From: Ottowia flava
Lineage (GTDB): Bacteria > Pseudomonadota > Gammaproteobacteria > Burkholderiales > Burkholderiaceae_C
Length of the DNA stretch: 64,000 nt
Direction of reading: 5' to 3'
Assembly (NCBI RefSeq): GCF_008017535.1
Contig: NZ_VRUA01000005.1
Span: 1-64,000, forward strand
Of this stretch, positions 16,565 through 26,921 are shown one piece after another. Below the pieces are notes generated by a model, which saw nothing but the letters and a program-made list of their open reading frames with translations, was not told the origin of the DNA and did not search any database. Positions within the stretch are counted from its first letter, which is position 1, and every line of letters begins with the position of its first letter. The position numbers were made by a program, and so were the translations under genes.

Positions 16565-17302
16565 TCAGCGCGGCTGGTATTCGGCCAGTCTGCCCGTATC
16601 GGCAATGTGGATATCGCGCTTGTCCACATGAATCAGCCCGGCCGATTCCAGCTCGTGCAGCACGCGCGAAAAATATTCCGGCGTGAGCGACAGGCGCGAG
16701 GCGATCGCCGCCTTGCTGACCGGCAGGGTGACGGTGATGGCCTCGGAGGCCACCTCGGTCTCGTTCAGGCGGTCGCCCAGCAGGTAGCCAATGACGCGCT
16801 GCACGCCGCTGTGCAGCGCGTATCCCTGCACGTCCTTGATCAGCCCATGCAGGCGCCGCGACAGCCCGGCCAGCATGCGCAGCGAGAAGTCGGGGTTGGC
16901 CGCGATTTCCTGCAGCACCGTGCTCTTGGTGATGGTCAGCAGCAGCGTATCGGCCAGGGTCTGGGCGGACACCACGTACGGCACGCCCATGAACATCACG
17001 GCCTCGGCAAAACTGTGGCCAGGGCCGCACAACTCGATCACCTTCTCCACGCCCGTGGGCGACAGGGCGAACAGCTTGACCTGCCCCACCACGGTGACGT
17101 GGAATTCCTCGCACGGATCGCCCGCGCGGAAGATGAGCTTGCCGCGCTCCAGACGCCGCAACTGCGAACCGGCGGCCAGACGAGCACGCTCCTGCTCGCT
17201 CATGTGCGAGAACAGCGGCAAGGTGCCGAGGTAGCGCGGAATGTTGAACTTATCGAGATCCACAGTGGGCACAGCGCTGGCGCTGAAGGTTCGCCCCGCC
17301 AC
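16565..17302 (-). CDS. Crp/Fnr-family regulator of NO/denitrification genes (Dnr/NnrR-like)
   Basis: About 245 residues. A cyclic-nucleotide-binding-like sensor domain (about 25-150, with LERGKLIFRAGDPCEEFHVTVVGQVKLF) is joined by a dimer helix to a winged helix with recognition region VSKAAIASRLSLTPEYFSRVLHELE (about 195-219). The FNR set of N-terminal Fe-S cysteines is absent, which places it with the DNR/NnrR-like NO-responsive group. The start is uncertain; GTG at 17302 gives the full length, and later GTGs near VPTVDLDKF are possible. It lies 54 bp after norD, and matching TTGAC-type boxes precede nnrS and norC, so these are its likely targets. Confidence 0.85.
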   Translation of the reverse strand: MAGRTFSASAVPTVDLDKFNIPRYLGTLPLFSHMSEQERARLAAGSQLRRLERGKLIFRAGDPCEEFHVTVVGQVKLFALSPTGVEKVIELCGPGHSFAEAVMFMGVPYVVSAQTLADTLLLTITKSTVLQEIAANPDFSLRMLAGLSRRLHGLIKDVQGYALHSGVQRVIGYLLGDRLNETEVASEAITVTLPVSKAAIASRLSLTPEYFSRVLHELESAGLIHVDKRDIHIADTGRLAEYQPR

Positions 17303-17356
17303 GCGGGATGCGCGCCAGGTAACCTGAAAGTGTAACCCTGCCCTCTGGCACGTCGG

Positions 17357-19252
17357 TCAGCGCGCCGCTATCGTGAGCCGCAGGTAAACCTGCGTCAGCG
17401 CGCCGGGCAACTGGTCGGCCCGGTGCACCAGCGCGTAGCCCTGCGCGCCGAACAGGCGCGGCAGGTAGGCGTTGGCCTCGCGGTCGATCGTCACACAGAA
17501 CGGTGTCAACCCCGCCTGGCGCGCGGCGTGTACGGCGTGGCGCGTGTCTTCCAGGCCGTGGCGGCCTTCGTAGTGGTCGAGGTCGTTGGGTTTGCCATCG
17601 GACAGGATCAGCAGCAGGCGCTGGCGCTCGCCCCGCTCGGCCAGGCGCTGCGTGCCGTAGCGGATGGCCGCGCCCATGCGGGTGTAGAAGCCCGGGCGAA
17701 TGCCCAGCACGCGTTCGCGCGTGGCGTCGTTCCAGGCTTCGCCAAAGCGCTTGAGCTCCAGCATCCGGATCGCCCGCCGCACCGACGAGAAGCCCAGCAT
17801 CTCGAAAGGGTCGCCCGCCGCATCGAGCGCGTCGCCGAACACCAGCAGGCTGTCGCGCACCAGGTCGATCACGCGCGCTTCCTGCGTGGCGTAGGCGTCG
17901 GTTGACAGCGACAGGTCGGCCAGCATCAACGTGGACAGGCTGCGCTCGGACTTGACCCGGCGTGAATACACCGCGGGCGATTCACCGTGCGGCTGGCGCG
18001 TGTCGCGGCGCTGAACCTGGTGGCGCACCCAGGCGTCCAGATCCAGCTCATCGCCCTGGGTCAGCCCGTGCTGCCAGCGCGGCGCGGCGCGCAGGGCTTC
18101 AAACCGGCGCCGCACTTGGCGTGAAGTGCTCTTCAGCCTTGTCATGGCCTCTGGCAGGGCGCTGACGGCTCCTTGTTCGATAGCACTCTGCTCTGGTGGC
18201 CGGTGCCGCATGCGCTGCGCACGGCAGCGGTCCGGTACCAGGCGCTGCTGCTTGAAGTCCCATTCCGGCAGCGGCTCGCCCTCGCCCACAGGCAGGTCGT
18301 CGGCGCTGGCGCTGGGCAGGTCCAGGTCGAACTTGACGCGCGCGGCCAGCGTTTCGCCGCGCTGTGCGATGGACAGCTGCTCCATGTCGTCGGCAACCTG
18401 GCTGGCGTTCTGCTGGTCCTCGTCGTCATCGGTGCGGTTGACGCGCACGAACTCGCTCCAGCTGAGGATCGACTCGGCCCGAAAGAACATCACCAAGCCG
18501 TTCTTGTTGCTGGTGTCTTCCGTGCGCTCGGCGCGGCGGCGCTTGGTGTCCTCCTGCGTCTTGGCGTTCGGGTCGCGCGGCCGGTCGACCGGCGGGGCCG
18601 CCAGCATGTCTGGGGTGATGGCTTCGCCGGAGGGGCTGGCCTCGTGCGCCTGCAGCCACAGCCATACGTGGGCGGCGTCGGTCGGTTGCAGGCGACCTGC
18701 CGCATCGCCGGCCGGGACTTGGCCTTGCAGCGCAGCCTGCACCGCCTGCTCGGCCGCGCGCGCCGGGCCGCGCAGCCGCGCCAATGGCGGGCGCTGCGCC
18801 AGGTGGGCGGCCAGCAGCCGCGCGTGGCGCGTGCGCAGGCCAGGAAAGGTCTGCAATGCGCGCTCCGTCGCCGCCAGGTTGTCGGCGATCCAGCCGGCCG
18901 AGGTGTTGGTGTGGCAAGCGCCAAGCGCCGCGAGCCACAGATAGAGGTCGCGGTTCAGCGCTCGCTCGGTGAAGGTGGCCAGCACGGGCGGCAGGGCGAG
19001 CGTTTCGGCGTCCAGCGCGCTGACCGTGCCCCGCACGCCCGAGCCTGCCAACCGCTGCAGCCAGCCGCGCGGGCCGCCGATGCGGCGCGCGGTGGCCGGC
19101 ACGACCCGCACCAGCGCATCGCCCCCACCGGCGCGAAACAGCAGCTGCACGCTGCGCGTGACCTGCTCCAGCGTGACGGCGGCGTCGGTATGGCTGGCGT
19201 CGGCCGCACGGGTGATCAGCCGGTGCCAGCGTTCGCCAACCCACTCTTCCAT
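17357..19252 (-). CDS. norD: NorD, von Willebrand A-domain protein for NO reductase activation
   Basis: 631 residues. The C-terminal von Willebrand factor A domain has the MIDAS residues in LADLSLSTDAY and the later LLLILSDGKPNDLDHY. A long N-terminal helical region and a charged middle segment (about 225-345) precede it, as in NorD proteins. NorD works with the MoxR-type ATPase NorQ to insert or activate the metal centre of the cNor enzyme. It starts 16 bp after norQ ends. The family often shows poor identity, but the order norC-norB-norQ-norD makes the call safe. Confidence 0.93.
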   Translation of the reverse strand: MEEWVGERWHRLITRAADASHTDAAVTLEQVTRSVQLLFRAGGGDALVRVVPATARRIGGPRGWLQRLAGSGVRGTVSALDAETLALPPVLATFTERALNRDLYLWLAALGACHTNTSAGWIADNLAATERALQTFPGLRTRHARLLAAHLAQRPPLARLRGPARAAEQAVQAALQGQVPAGDAAGRLQPTDAAHVWLWLQAHEASPSGEAITPDMLAAPPVDRPRDPNAKTQEDTKRRRAERTEDTSNKNGLVMFFRAESILSWSEFVRVNRTDDDEDQQNASQVADDMEQLSIAQRGETLAARVKFDLDLPSASADDLPVGEGEPLPEWDFKQQRLVPDRCRAQRMRHRPPEQSAIEQGAVSALPEAMTRLKSTSRQVRRRFEALRAAPRWQHGLTQGDELDLDAWVRHQVQRRDTRQPHGESPAVYSRRVKSERSLSTLMLADLSLSTDAYATQEARVIDLVRDSLLVFGDALDAAGDPFEMLGFSSVRRAIRMLELKRFGEAWNDATRERVLGIRPGFYTRMGAAIRYGTQRLAERGERQRLLLILSDGKPNDLDHYEGRHGLEDTRHAVHAARQAGLTPFCVTIDREANAYLPRLFGAQGYALVHRADQLPGALTQVYLRLTIAAR

Positions 19253-19268
19253 CGCTGCGTCCCGCCCT

Positions 19269-20096
19269 TCAGTCGTCGCCCAGCACGGCCAGCACGACGT
19301 CGTTCAAGGCCTCGGCGGTGTCGGTGTCGTCGGTCAGCGCGTCGACGATGGCGGTGCGGCAGGCCACGGTTTCCGGCAGGCCGGACACCACCAGGCGCGC
19401 GGCCACCACCAGCAGGCGCGTGCTGACGGTTTCTTCCAGATCCTGGTCGGTCAGGTGGCGCAGCGCGCTCGCCAGCTTGACCAGGCGCATGGCCAGACGT
19501 TCGTCCGCGCCCGATTCGGCCATCACGATGCGCCGCTCCACCTCGGCCACCGGGTAGTCGAAAGCCAGCGCCACGAAGCGCTGGCGCGTGCTGGGTTTCA
19601 AGTTTTTCAGCAGGTTCTGGTAGCCAGGGTTGTAGGAGACCACCAGCATGAAGCCGGGCGGCGCCTGCAGCAACTCGCCCGTGCGCTCTATCGGGAGCAC
19701 GCGCCGGTCGTCGGCCAGCGGGTGCAGCACGACCGTGGTGTCCTTGCGCGCTTCAACCACCTCGTCGAGGTAGCAGATGGCGCCGCTGCGCACCGCGCGC
19801 GCCAGCGGCCCATCGTTCCAGACCGTGTTGCCGTCGCCGATGAGGTAGCGGCCCACCAGGTCGGCGGCGGTCAGGTCGTCGTGGCAGCTGACGGTGATCA
19901 GCGGACGGCCCAGGCGCGCGGCCATGTGCTCGACAAAGCGCGTCTTGCCGCAACCGGTAGGGCCCTTCAGCAACAAGGGCAGGCGCTGCTGGAAAGCGTG
20001 CTCGAACAGGCGGCATTCGCCGGCCTGCTCGGCATAGAACGGCACTTCGGGCGCCGCCGCGGGCGCGCCGGAGCTCAGGCCGTCGTCGTGGTACAT
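19269..20096 (-). CDS. norQ: NorQ, MoxR/CbbQ-type AAA+ ATPase
   Basis: 275 residues. Walker A is GPTGCGKT (about 45-52), preceded by PLLLK. SGAICYLDEVVEARKDT carries Walker B. SYNPGYQNLLKNLKPSTRQRF (sensor 1 and arginine finger region) is a signature of the CbbQ/NorQ group. It remodels NO reductase together with NorD. The ATG at 20096 (MYHDDG) follows GGTGGGG; a GTG at 20108 is less likely because it abuts norB's stop. It is 13 bp downstream of norB. Confidence 0.94.
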   Translation of the reverse strand: MYHDDGLSSGAPAAAPEVPFYAEQAGECRLFEHAFQQRLPLLLKGPTGCGKTRFVEHMAARLGRPLITVSCHDDLTAADLVGRYLIGDGNTVWNDGPLARAVRSGAICYLDEVVEARKDTTVVLHPLADDRRVLPIERTGELLQAPPGFMLVVSYNPGYQNLLKNLKPSTRQRFVALAFDYPVAEVERRIVMAESGADERLAMRLVKLASALRHLTDQDLEETVSTRLLVVAARLVVSGLPETVACRTAIVDALTDDTDTAEALNDVVLAVLGDD

Positions 20097-20109
20097 GGCC
20101 TGCCCCACC

Positions 20110-22040
<1,931 letters not shown>

Positions 22041-22105
22041 GGGCCGATTCCTCGCTCGTGTGAAAAAGAACACGGGAAGCGTAGAAAAATCGCATTTCGC
22101 CGTCT

Positions 22106-22119
22106 TTGAACCAAGTCAA
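22106..22119 (-). promoter_or_regulatory. FNR-type box 1 upstream of norC
   Basis: TTGAACCAAGTCAA matches TTGAC-N4-GTCAA with one mismatch. It is centred about 73 bases before the norC start. With an activator at -41.5 the transcript would begin near 22071, leaving a leader of about 30 bases. Confidence 0.6.
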
Positions 22120-22120
22120 G

Positions 22121-22147
22121 GATGTCCGACTGCCCCGGTCGGACATC
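22121..22147. promoter_or_regulatory. Perfect 10-bp inverted repeat between the two norC boxes
   Basis: Arms GATGTCCGAC (22121-22130) and GTCGGACATC (22138-22147) with a 7-base spacer. No T-run follows on either strand, so it is not an obvious terminator. It could be an operator for another regulator or an RNA hairpin in the leader if transcription starts at the upstream box. Confidence 0.6.
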
Positions 22148-22154
22148 ACAAAAC

Positions 22155-22168
22155 TTGACGAAGATCAA
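22155..22168 (-). promoter_or_regulatory. FNR-type box 2 upstream of norC
   Basis: TTGACGAAGATCAA matches TTGAC-N4-GTCAA with one mismatch. It lies 49 bases upstream of box 1, a spacing that could support binding of two dimers with the inverted repeat between them. Confidence 0.65.
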
Positions 22169-22607
22169 ATTCGGTGTGGATATCAGGTACTAGTACGCGC
22201 AGTCCGGCGAGCTGGCTTCTGGGCCCCCTGACCCTTGGAAAATTGGGGTATCCAACGCGTTCTATAGCCCAGCTGCTCTTGCGCAGGAAGCTATGGTTAT
22301 CAGAGCAAACTGCGGGTCACGGCACCATTGTCCTAACCTGAGTACCGCTTGTGCGCCGCGCGCAGTCGGGCGTCGGTCCGCAGGTTCAGCTGTTCGCGCC
22401 ACAGCGCGACAGTGCTGCGCCAGATTCAGTGCACCGACCGGAAGGGCGGTGCCAGCACGGCCAAAACCTGGCGCAACGGCGTGGCGGCAGATCGACGGTC
22501 TACCGTCCCCGCGCGCACGGCGAGGCGCAAGCGCTGAATCGGTATCCTCGGCTGCGGCCCGCTCGCGGAAGCTTCAGGCCAAATCGACCGCTGGCGCGCG
22601 CCCCATC

Positions 22608-22634
22608 TGCGCAGCCAGCTATTAAAAACAGAGC
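22608..22634 (+). repeat. Dispersed repeat fragment downstream of boxD
   Basis: CTGCGCAGCCAGCTATTAAAAAC is the right half of the dispersed repeat. It lies just downstream of the minus-strand dehydrogenase gene. Confidence 0.5.
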
Positions 22635-22644
22635 ATCTCGCCGC

Positions 22645-24204
22645 TCAACCGGCGGCGCTCTCACCGGTCACCGCGGCCAGCATGGCGGGCGAGCCCTGCA
22701 CGGCGGCACGCTGCATCAGGTGCTTGACGGCGCGCAGGCCGCCCAGCTCTTCGCCGCCACCGGCGCGGCCGGGGCCGCCGTGCTTGAGGTACGGCAGGGC
22801 CGAGCCGTGGCCGGTCGATTCCGGCGCGGCGGCGCGGTCCAGCACCTGCAGGCGGCCGTGCGTGGCGGCCATGGCGGTGATGGCTTTGACGGCGGTGGCT
22901 GCGTCCTTGGTGACCAGCGTGCCGGCCAGGCTGCCCTTGCCGCGCGCGGCCAGGGCCAGCGCCTCGTCCAGATCGCCGTAGGCCATCAGCGTGCTGACGG
23001 GGCCGAAGGCCTCGACGTCGTGCGCGGCGTGATTGGCAGCGTTTTTGGCCAGCAGCAGCGTGGGCTGGAAGAAGGCGCCTTCGCCCACGCCCTCGCCCAC
23101 CGCGGCAAAGCCTTCGCCGCCGCCGAACACCACTTCAGCGCCCTGGCTGAGCGTGGCCACGCGGTCGGCCACGTCGGCCTGCTGCGACTTGCTGGCCAGC
23201 GCGCCCATGCGCACGTTCTCCAGGCGCGGGTCGCCCACGGTGGTCTTGGCCAGGCGTTCCTTCAGCTTGGCGGCGACGGCGTCAATGCGGTCGGCGGGCA
23301 CCAGCGCACGGCGGATGGCGGTGCACTTCTGGCCGGCCTTCTGCGTCATCTCGCGCGCGATTTCCTTGACGTAGAGGTCGAATTCCTCGTCGTCCGGGGT
23401 GACGTCGGGCGCCAGCACGGCGCAGTTGAGCGAATCGGCCTCGGCGTTGAACGGAATGCTCCGGTTGACGATGTTGGCGGTGGCGCGCAGCTTGGCCGCG
23501 GTGTCCGCCGAGCCGGTGAAGGTGACGACGTCCTGCTCTTCGACGCGGTCGAGCAGGTCGCCCGTGCCGCCGATGATGAGCTGCAGTGCGCCCTCGGGCA
23601 GGATGCCCGACTCGTTGACCAGGCGCACCATCTTCTCGGTCAGGAAACTGGTGGCGCTGGCCGGCTTGCCGATGGTCGGCATCCCCGCCAGGAAGGTGGG
23701 CGCGAATTTCTCCAGCAGCCCCCAGACCGGGAAGTTGAAGGCGTTGATGTGCACCGCCACGCCACCGCGCGGCACCAGCACGTGCGTGCCGGCGAAGGCG
23801 CCGGTCTTGCCCAGCGGCATCTGCGGGCCTTCGTGCCACAGGTTGCCGGACTTGGGCAGTTCCTTGGCCATGCTGGCGTAGGCGAACAGCGTGCCGGTGC
23901 CGCCTTCGATGTCGACCCAGCCATCGGTGCGGGTGGCGCCGGTGTGGAAGGACAGCTCGTACATCGCCTCCTTGTGTTCGCCCAGGTACTTGGCCAGCGC
24001 CTTGAGCATGCCGGCGCGCTGCTGGAAGTCGGTCTTCAGCATCGCCGGCACACCGACGGTGCGCGCGTAGTGCAGCGCCTCGGCGAAGTCGGGCGTTTCG
24101 GCGTGTGTGTGGGCGACGACCGTGCCGTCGATGGCGCTGCGCAGGGTTTGTGCAGGTTGCTGGCCGATCCAGCGGCCGGCGATGTAGCTTTGAAGTTGGG
24201 TCAC
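22645..24204 (-). CDS. boxD: 3,4-dehydroadipyl-CoA semialdehyde dehydrogenase-like enzyme (BoxD / PaaZ ALDH type)
   Basis: 519-residue aldehyde dehydrogenase of the BoxD/PaaZ group, without the C-terminal hydratase domain of full PaaZ. The Rossmann segment is PVWGLLEKFAPTFLAGMPTIGKPA, the catalytic glutamate is E255 in NAEADSLN and the nucleophile is C294 in GQKCTAIRR. The N-terminus QSYIAGRWIG is typical. BoxD oxidises the open-chain CoA-semialdehyde formed after ring cleavage of epoxidised benzoyl-CoA; PaaZ acts similarly on phenylacetyl-CoA. No boxABC or paa genes are in the window, so the pathway assignment is open. The adjacent ABC importer on the same strand fits aromatic-acid uptake. 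Confidence 0.8.
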   Translation of the reverse strand: MTQLQSYIAGRWIGQQPAQTLRSAIDGTVVAHTHAETPDFAEALHYARTVGVPAMLKTDFQQRAGMLKALAKYLGEHKEAMYELSFHTGATRTDGWVDIEGGTGTLFAYASMAKELPKSGNLWHEGPQMPLGKTGAFAGTHVLVPRGGVAVHINAFNFPVWGLLEKFAPTFLAGMPTIGKPASATSFLTEKMVRLVNESGILPEGALQLIIGGTGDLLDRVEEQDVVTFTGSADTAAKLRATANIVNRSIPFNAEADSLNCAVLAPDVTPDDEEFDLYVKEIAREMTQKAGQKCTAIRRALVPADRIDAVAAKLKERLAKTTVGDPRLENVRMGALASKSQQADVADRVATLSQGAEVVFGGGEGFAAVGEGVGEGAFFQPTLLLAKNAANHAAHDVEAFGPVSTLMAYGDLDEALALAARGKGSLAGTLVTKDAATAVKAITAMAATHGRLQVLDRAAAPESTGHGSALPYLKHGGPGRAGGGEELGGLRAVKHLMQRAAVQGSPAMLAAVTGESAAG

Positions 24205-24290
24205 GTGCTTACCTCGGTAAAACAGGGTGGAACGAAAACGGCCGTCAAGCCAGCACCCCTAGGATAACGGCAGCCGATTTAGAATGAAAA

Positions 24291-24340
24291 CAGGCTTCAG
24301 CCCTACAACCATCTGCGCAAACAGCTAGTTTTTTGATAGC
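24291..24340 (+). repeat. Dispersed repeat copy (boxD-livF gap)
   Basis: A near-complete copy: CAGGCTTCAGCCCTACAACC, then ATCTGCGCAAACAGCTAG, a T-run and GATAGC. Confidence 0.75.
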
Positions 24341-24363
24341 ACCCTACACCGACGATGTCGGGC

Positions 24364-25110
24364 TCAGGTGGTCGCCGCGGCGCGGGCGCCGCCGACGCCC
24401 AGGTAGGTGTCGATCACGCGCTGGTCGTGGATCAGGTCGTTGGCCGCGCCCTGCACCGCCACTTCGCCCATCTCCAGCACATAGCCGCGGTCGGCCACGT
24501 TCAGCGCGGCGCGCGCGTTCTGTTCGACCAGCAGCACCGACACGCCCGTGCTACGCAGCGCCGACACGGTGTTCAGCACCTCGCGCACGATCAGCGGCGC
24601 CAGGCCGAGCGAGGGCTCGTCCAGCATCAACAGGCGCGGGCGACTCATCAGCGCGCGGCCGATGGCGAGCATCTGGCGCTCGCCCCCCGACAGCGTCGAC
24701 GCCATCTGCGCGCGGCGCTCTTCCATGCGCGGGAAGATCGCGAAAATTTCCTTCATGCGCGCGACCTGGTCGCGCTGGCCGCGCCGCCAGCGGGCAAAGC
24801 CGCCCAGCAGCAGGTTGTCCTCGACCGACATTTCGCCGAACAGCTCGCGCTTTTCAGGCACCAGGGCCACGCCGTGGCGCACCATGGCTTCGACTGTGGG
24901 ACGGGGGATGGCGTTGCCGGCCAGCTCCAGCCCGCCGCGCGAGGGCAGCAGGCCCATGATGGCGTTCAGCAGCGTGGTCTTGCCAGCGCCGTTCGGGCCG
25001 ATCACGGTGACGATCTCGCCTTCATTGACGTGCAGCTCAATGCCATGGATGGCCTGAACCGGACCGTAGTAGACCGAGAAGTTCGGCAGCTTCAACAGTG
25101 GCGCGCTCAT
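24364..25110 (-). CDS. livF: Branched-chain amino acid-type ABC transporter ATPase, LivF-like
   Basis: 248 residues. Walker A GPNGAGKTT, signature STLSGGERQMLAIGRAL, Walker B LLMLDEPSLGLAPL and the LivF-specific MVRHGVALVPEKRELFGEMSVEDNLLLG. It powers import with the LivG domain in the preceding gene, whose stop it overlaps (ATGA at 25107-25110). Last gene of the importer operon. The SBP and the BoxD-like neighbour suggest an aromatic or organic acid as substrate rather than leucine. Confidence 0.93.
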   Translation of the reverse strand: MSAPLLKLPNFSVYYGPVQAIHGIELHVNEGEIVTVIGPNGAGKTTLLNAIMGLLPSRGGLELAGNAIPRPTVEAMVRHGVALVPEKRELFGEMSVEDNLLLGGFARWRRGQRDQVARMKEIFAIFPRMEERRAQMASTLSGGERQMLAIGRALMSRPRLLMLDEPSLGLAPLIVREVLNTVSALRSTGVSVLLVEQNARAALNVADRGYVLEMGEVAVQGAANDLIHDQRVIDTYLGVGGARAAATT

Positions 25111-26921
25111 GCCAGGTCTCCCCCCAGGTAGGCCGCGATGACGCGCGGGTCGGCCTGCACCTGCGCAGGCGTGCCGTGGGCGATCACGGTGCCGAACTCC
25201 AGCACGGTGATGCGGTCGGCCAGGTTCATCACGAATTCCATGTCGTGCTCGACCACCAGAATGGCCAGGCCTTCAGCGCGCAACTGCGTCAGCAGCTTGG
25301 CCAGGCCCTGCTTTTCCAGGTGGCGCAGACCGGCGGCCGGCTCGTCCAGCAGCAGCACCGCCGGTTGGCCCGCCAAGGCGCGGGCGATCTCGACGATGCG
25401 TTGCTGGCCCAGCGGCAACGAGGCGGCGGGCGTGTGCGCCACGGCGCCGAGGCCGCAGCGCTCGATCTGGCGCATGGCTTCGGACAGCACGGCGGCTTCT
25501 TCGGCGCGGTCGGCGCGCAGCATGGAAGCGACCCAGCCCTTGTGGCCGCGGCGGTGCGCGCCCAGGGCCACGTTGTCGAGCACGCTGCGGTCGCCCAGCA
25601 GGCGCACGTGCTGGAAGGTGCGGCCCAGGCCCAGCGCGGCAAAGGCGCGCGAGGGCTTGCCCTGCATGGTCTGGCCCATCAGGCTGACCTGGCCTTCGGT
25701 CGGGTCGTCCACGCCGGAGATCATGTTGAAGAACGTGCTCTTGCCGGCGCCGTTGGGGCCGATGAGCGCGTGCACCTCGCCCGCGCGCACATCCATGTTG
25801 ACGGCGTTGTTGGCGACCAGACCAGCGAAGCGCTTGGTCACGTTCTGGGCCTTCAGCACCTCTTCGCCCGCCGGCGGCAGCTGGCGCTGGTCCAGGGTGG
25901 CCGCACTGCTGGTCGCGATTTCGCGCTTGGGCGGGGCGATCTTCAGCACACGGTTGACCCAGCCGGCGAGGATCGGCCACAAACCATCGGAAGCGCGCTG
26001 CAGCACCAGCAGCATCAGCAGGCCGAACACCACGATCTCGAAGTTGCCGCTGCTGCCCAGCAGGCGCGGCAGCCAGTCCTGCAACTGCTCCTTCAGCAGC
26101 GTGATCAGCGTGGCGCCCAGCACGGCGCCCCACAGGTAGCCCGAGCCACCGACCACGGCCATGAACAGGTATTCGATGCCGATGTTCAGGTTGAAGGGCG
26201 TCGGGTTGACGAAGCGCTGCATGTGCGCGTACAGCCAGCCGGACACGGCCGCCAGCAGCGCCGCCAGCACGAACACCTTGATGCGCTGCTGCGCGGTGTC
26301 GATGCCCATGGATTCGGCCATCAGGCGGCCGCTCTTGAGCGCGCGGATGGCGCGGCCTTCACGCGAATCCAGCAGATTGTCGAGCGCCCAGATCGCCAGC
26401 AGCAGCACGGCCCAGATCACGATGCCCAACAGGCGCGGCGAAGCCAGCGAGAAGCCGAAGATCGTGATCGGCGGAATGCTGCTGATGCCGGTGAAACCGC
26501 CCAGCCAGTCGAGGTTGCCGAACACGTAGTACAGGCTCAGGCCCCAGGCGATGGTGCCCAGCGGCAGGTAGTGGCCCGACAGGCGCAGCGTGACCGCACC
26601 CAGGCCCCAGGCGACCAGCGCGGTGACGATCAGCCCCAGCACCAGGCCCACCCACGGGTACACGCCGGCCGGCAGGAAGGACAGCCATTGCGCCGCGGTC
26701 GGCGAGGTGCAGATCCAGGCCGTGGCGTAGGCACCCAGACCGACGAAGGCGGCCTGGCCGAACGAGGTCATGCCTCCGACGCCGGTCAGCATGACCAGCC
26801 CGAGCGCCACCATCGCGTAGAGGCCGATGTACGAGAACAGCGTGACGGTGAACGGCGGCAGGAAGGGCCACGCGATCGCCAGCAGGGCGATGAAGCCCAG
26901 GACAAGGTACTGTTTTTTCAT
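25107..26921 (-). CDS. LivM-LivG fusion: ABC permease joined to ATPase
   Basis: 604 residues combining two usually separate subunits. Residues ~1-320 are a LivM permease (GLVMLTGVGGMTSFGQAAFVGLGAY, LRLSGHYLPLGTIAWGLSLYY, and the EAA-like REGRAIRALKSGRLMAESMG). Residues ~355-600 are a LivG ATPase (Walker A GPNGAGKST, SLPLGQQRIVEIARAL in place of the usual LSGGQ, Walker B AVLLLDEPAAGLRHLE, and the LivG signature LGLGRTFQHVRL). The linker has TSSAATLDQRQLPPAGE. The fused form occurs in several betaproteobacterial aromatic-acid importers. The start ATG at 26921 overlaps the livH stop. Confidence 0.93.
   Translation of the reverse strand: MKKQYLVLGFIALLAIAWPFLPPFTVTLFSYIGLYAMVALGLVMLTGVGGMTSFGQAAFVGLGAYATAWICTSPTAAQWLSFLPAGVYPWVGLVLGLIVTALVAWGLGAVTLRLSGHYLPLGTIAWGLSLYYVFGNLDWLGGFTGISSIPPITIFGFSLASPRLLGIVIWAVLLLAIWALDNLLDSREGRAIRALKSGRLMAESMGIDTAQQRIKVFVLAALLAAVSGWLYAHMQRFVNPTPFNLNIGIEYLFMAVVGGSGYLWGAVLGATLITLLKEQLQDWLPRLLGSSGNFEIVVFGLLMLLVLQRASDGLWPILAGWVNRVLKIAPPKREIATSSAATLDQRQLPPAGEEVLKAQNVTKRFAGLVANNAVNMDVRAGEVHALIGPNGAGKSTFFNMISGVDDPTEGQVSLMGQTMQGKPSRAFAALGLGRTFQHVRLLGDRSVLDNVALGAHRRGHKGWVASMLRADRAEEAAVLSEAMRQIERCGLGAVAHTPAASLPLGQQRIVEIARALAGQPAVLLLDEPAAGLRHLEKQGLAKLLTQLRAEGLAILVVEHDMEFVMNLADRITVLEFGTVIAHGTPAQVQADPRVIAAYLGGDLA

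Larger units (their letters stand above)
22041..22644. other. 604-bp gap between norC and the semialdehyde dehydrogenase
   Basis: The first 130 bases hold the norC control sites. From about 22200 to 22640 I find no gene with believable composition. There are weak repeat-like fragments near 22263-22300 (TATAGCCCAGCTGCTCTTGCGCAGGAAGC) and 22608-22634 (CTGCGCAGCCAGCTATTAAAAA). The GC-rich middle part resembles decayed coding sequence but matches nothing I know. Confidence 0.4.

Noticed and set aside
22351-24267. 638-codon frame opposite the BoxD-like gene, extending into the norC-boxD gap
   Set aside because: Only its mirror gene has catalytic motifs; the part in the gap has no start context or homology.
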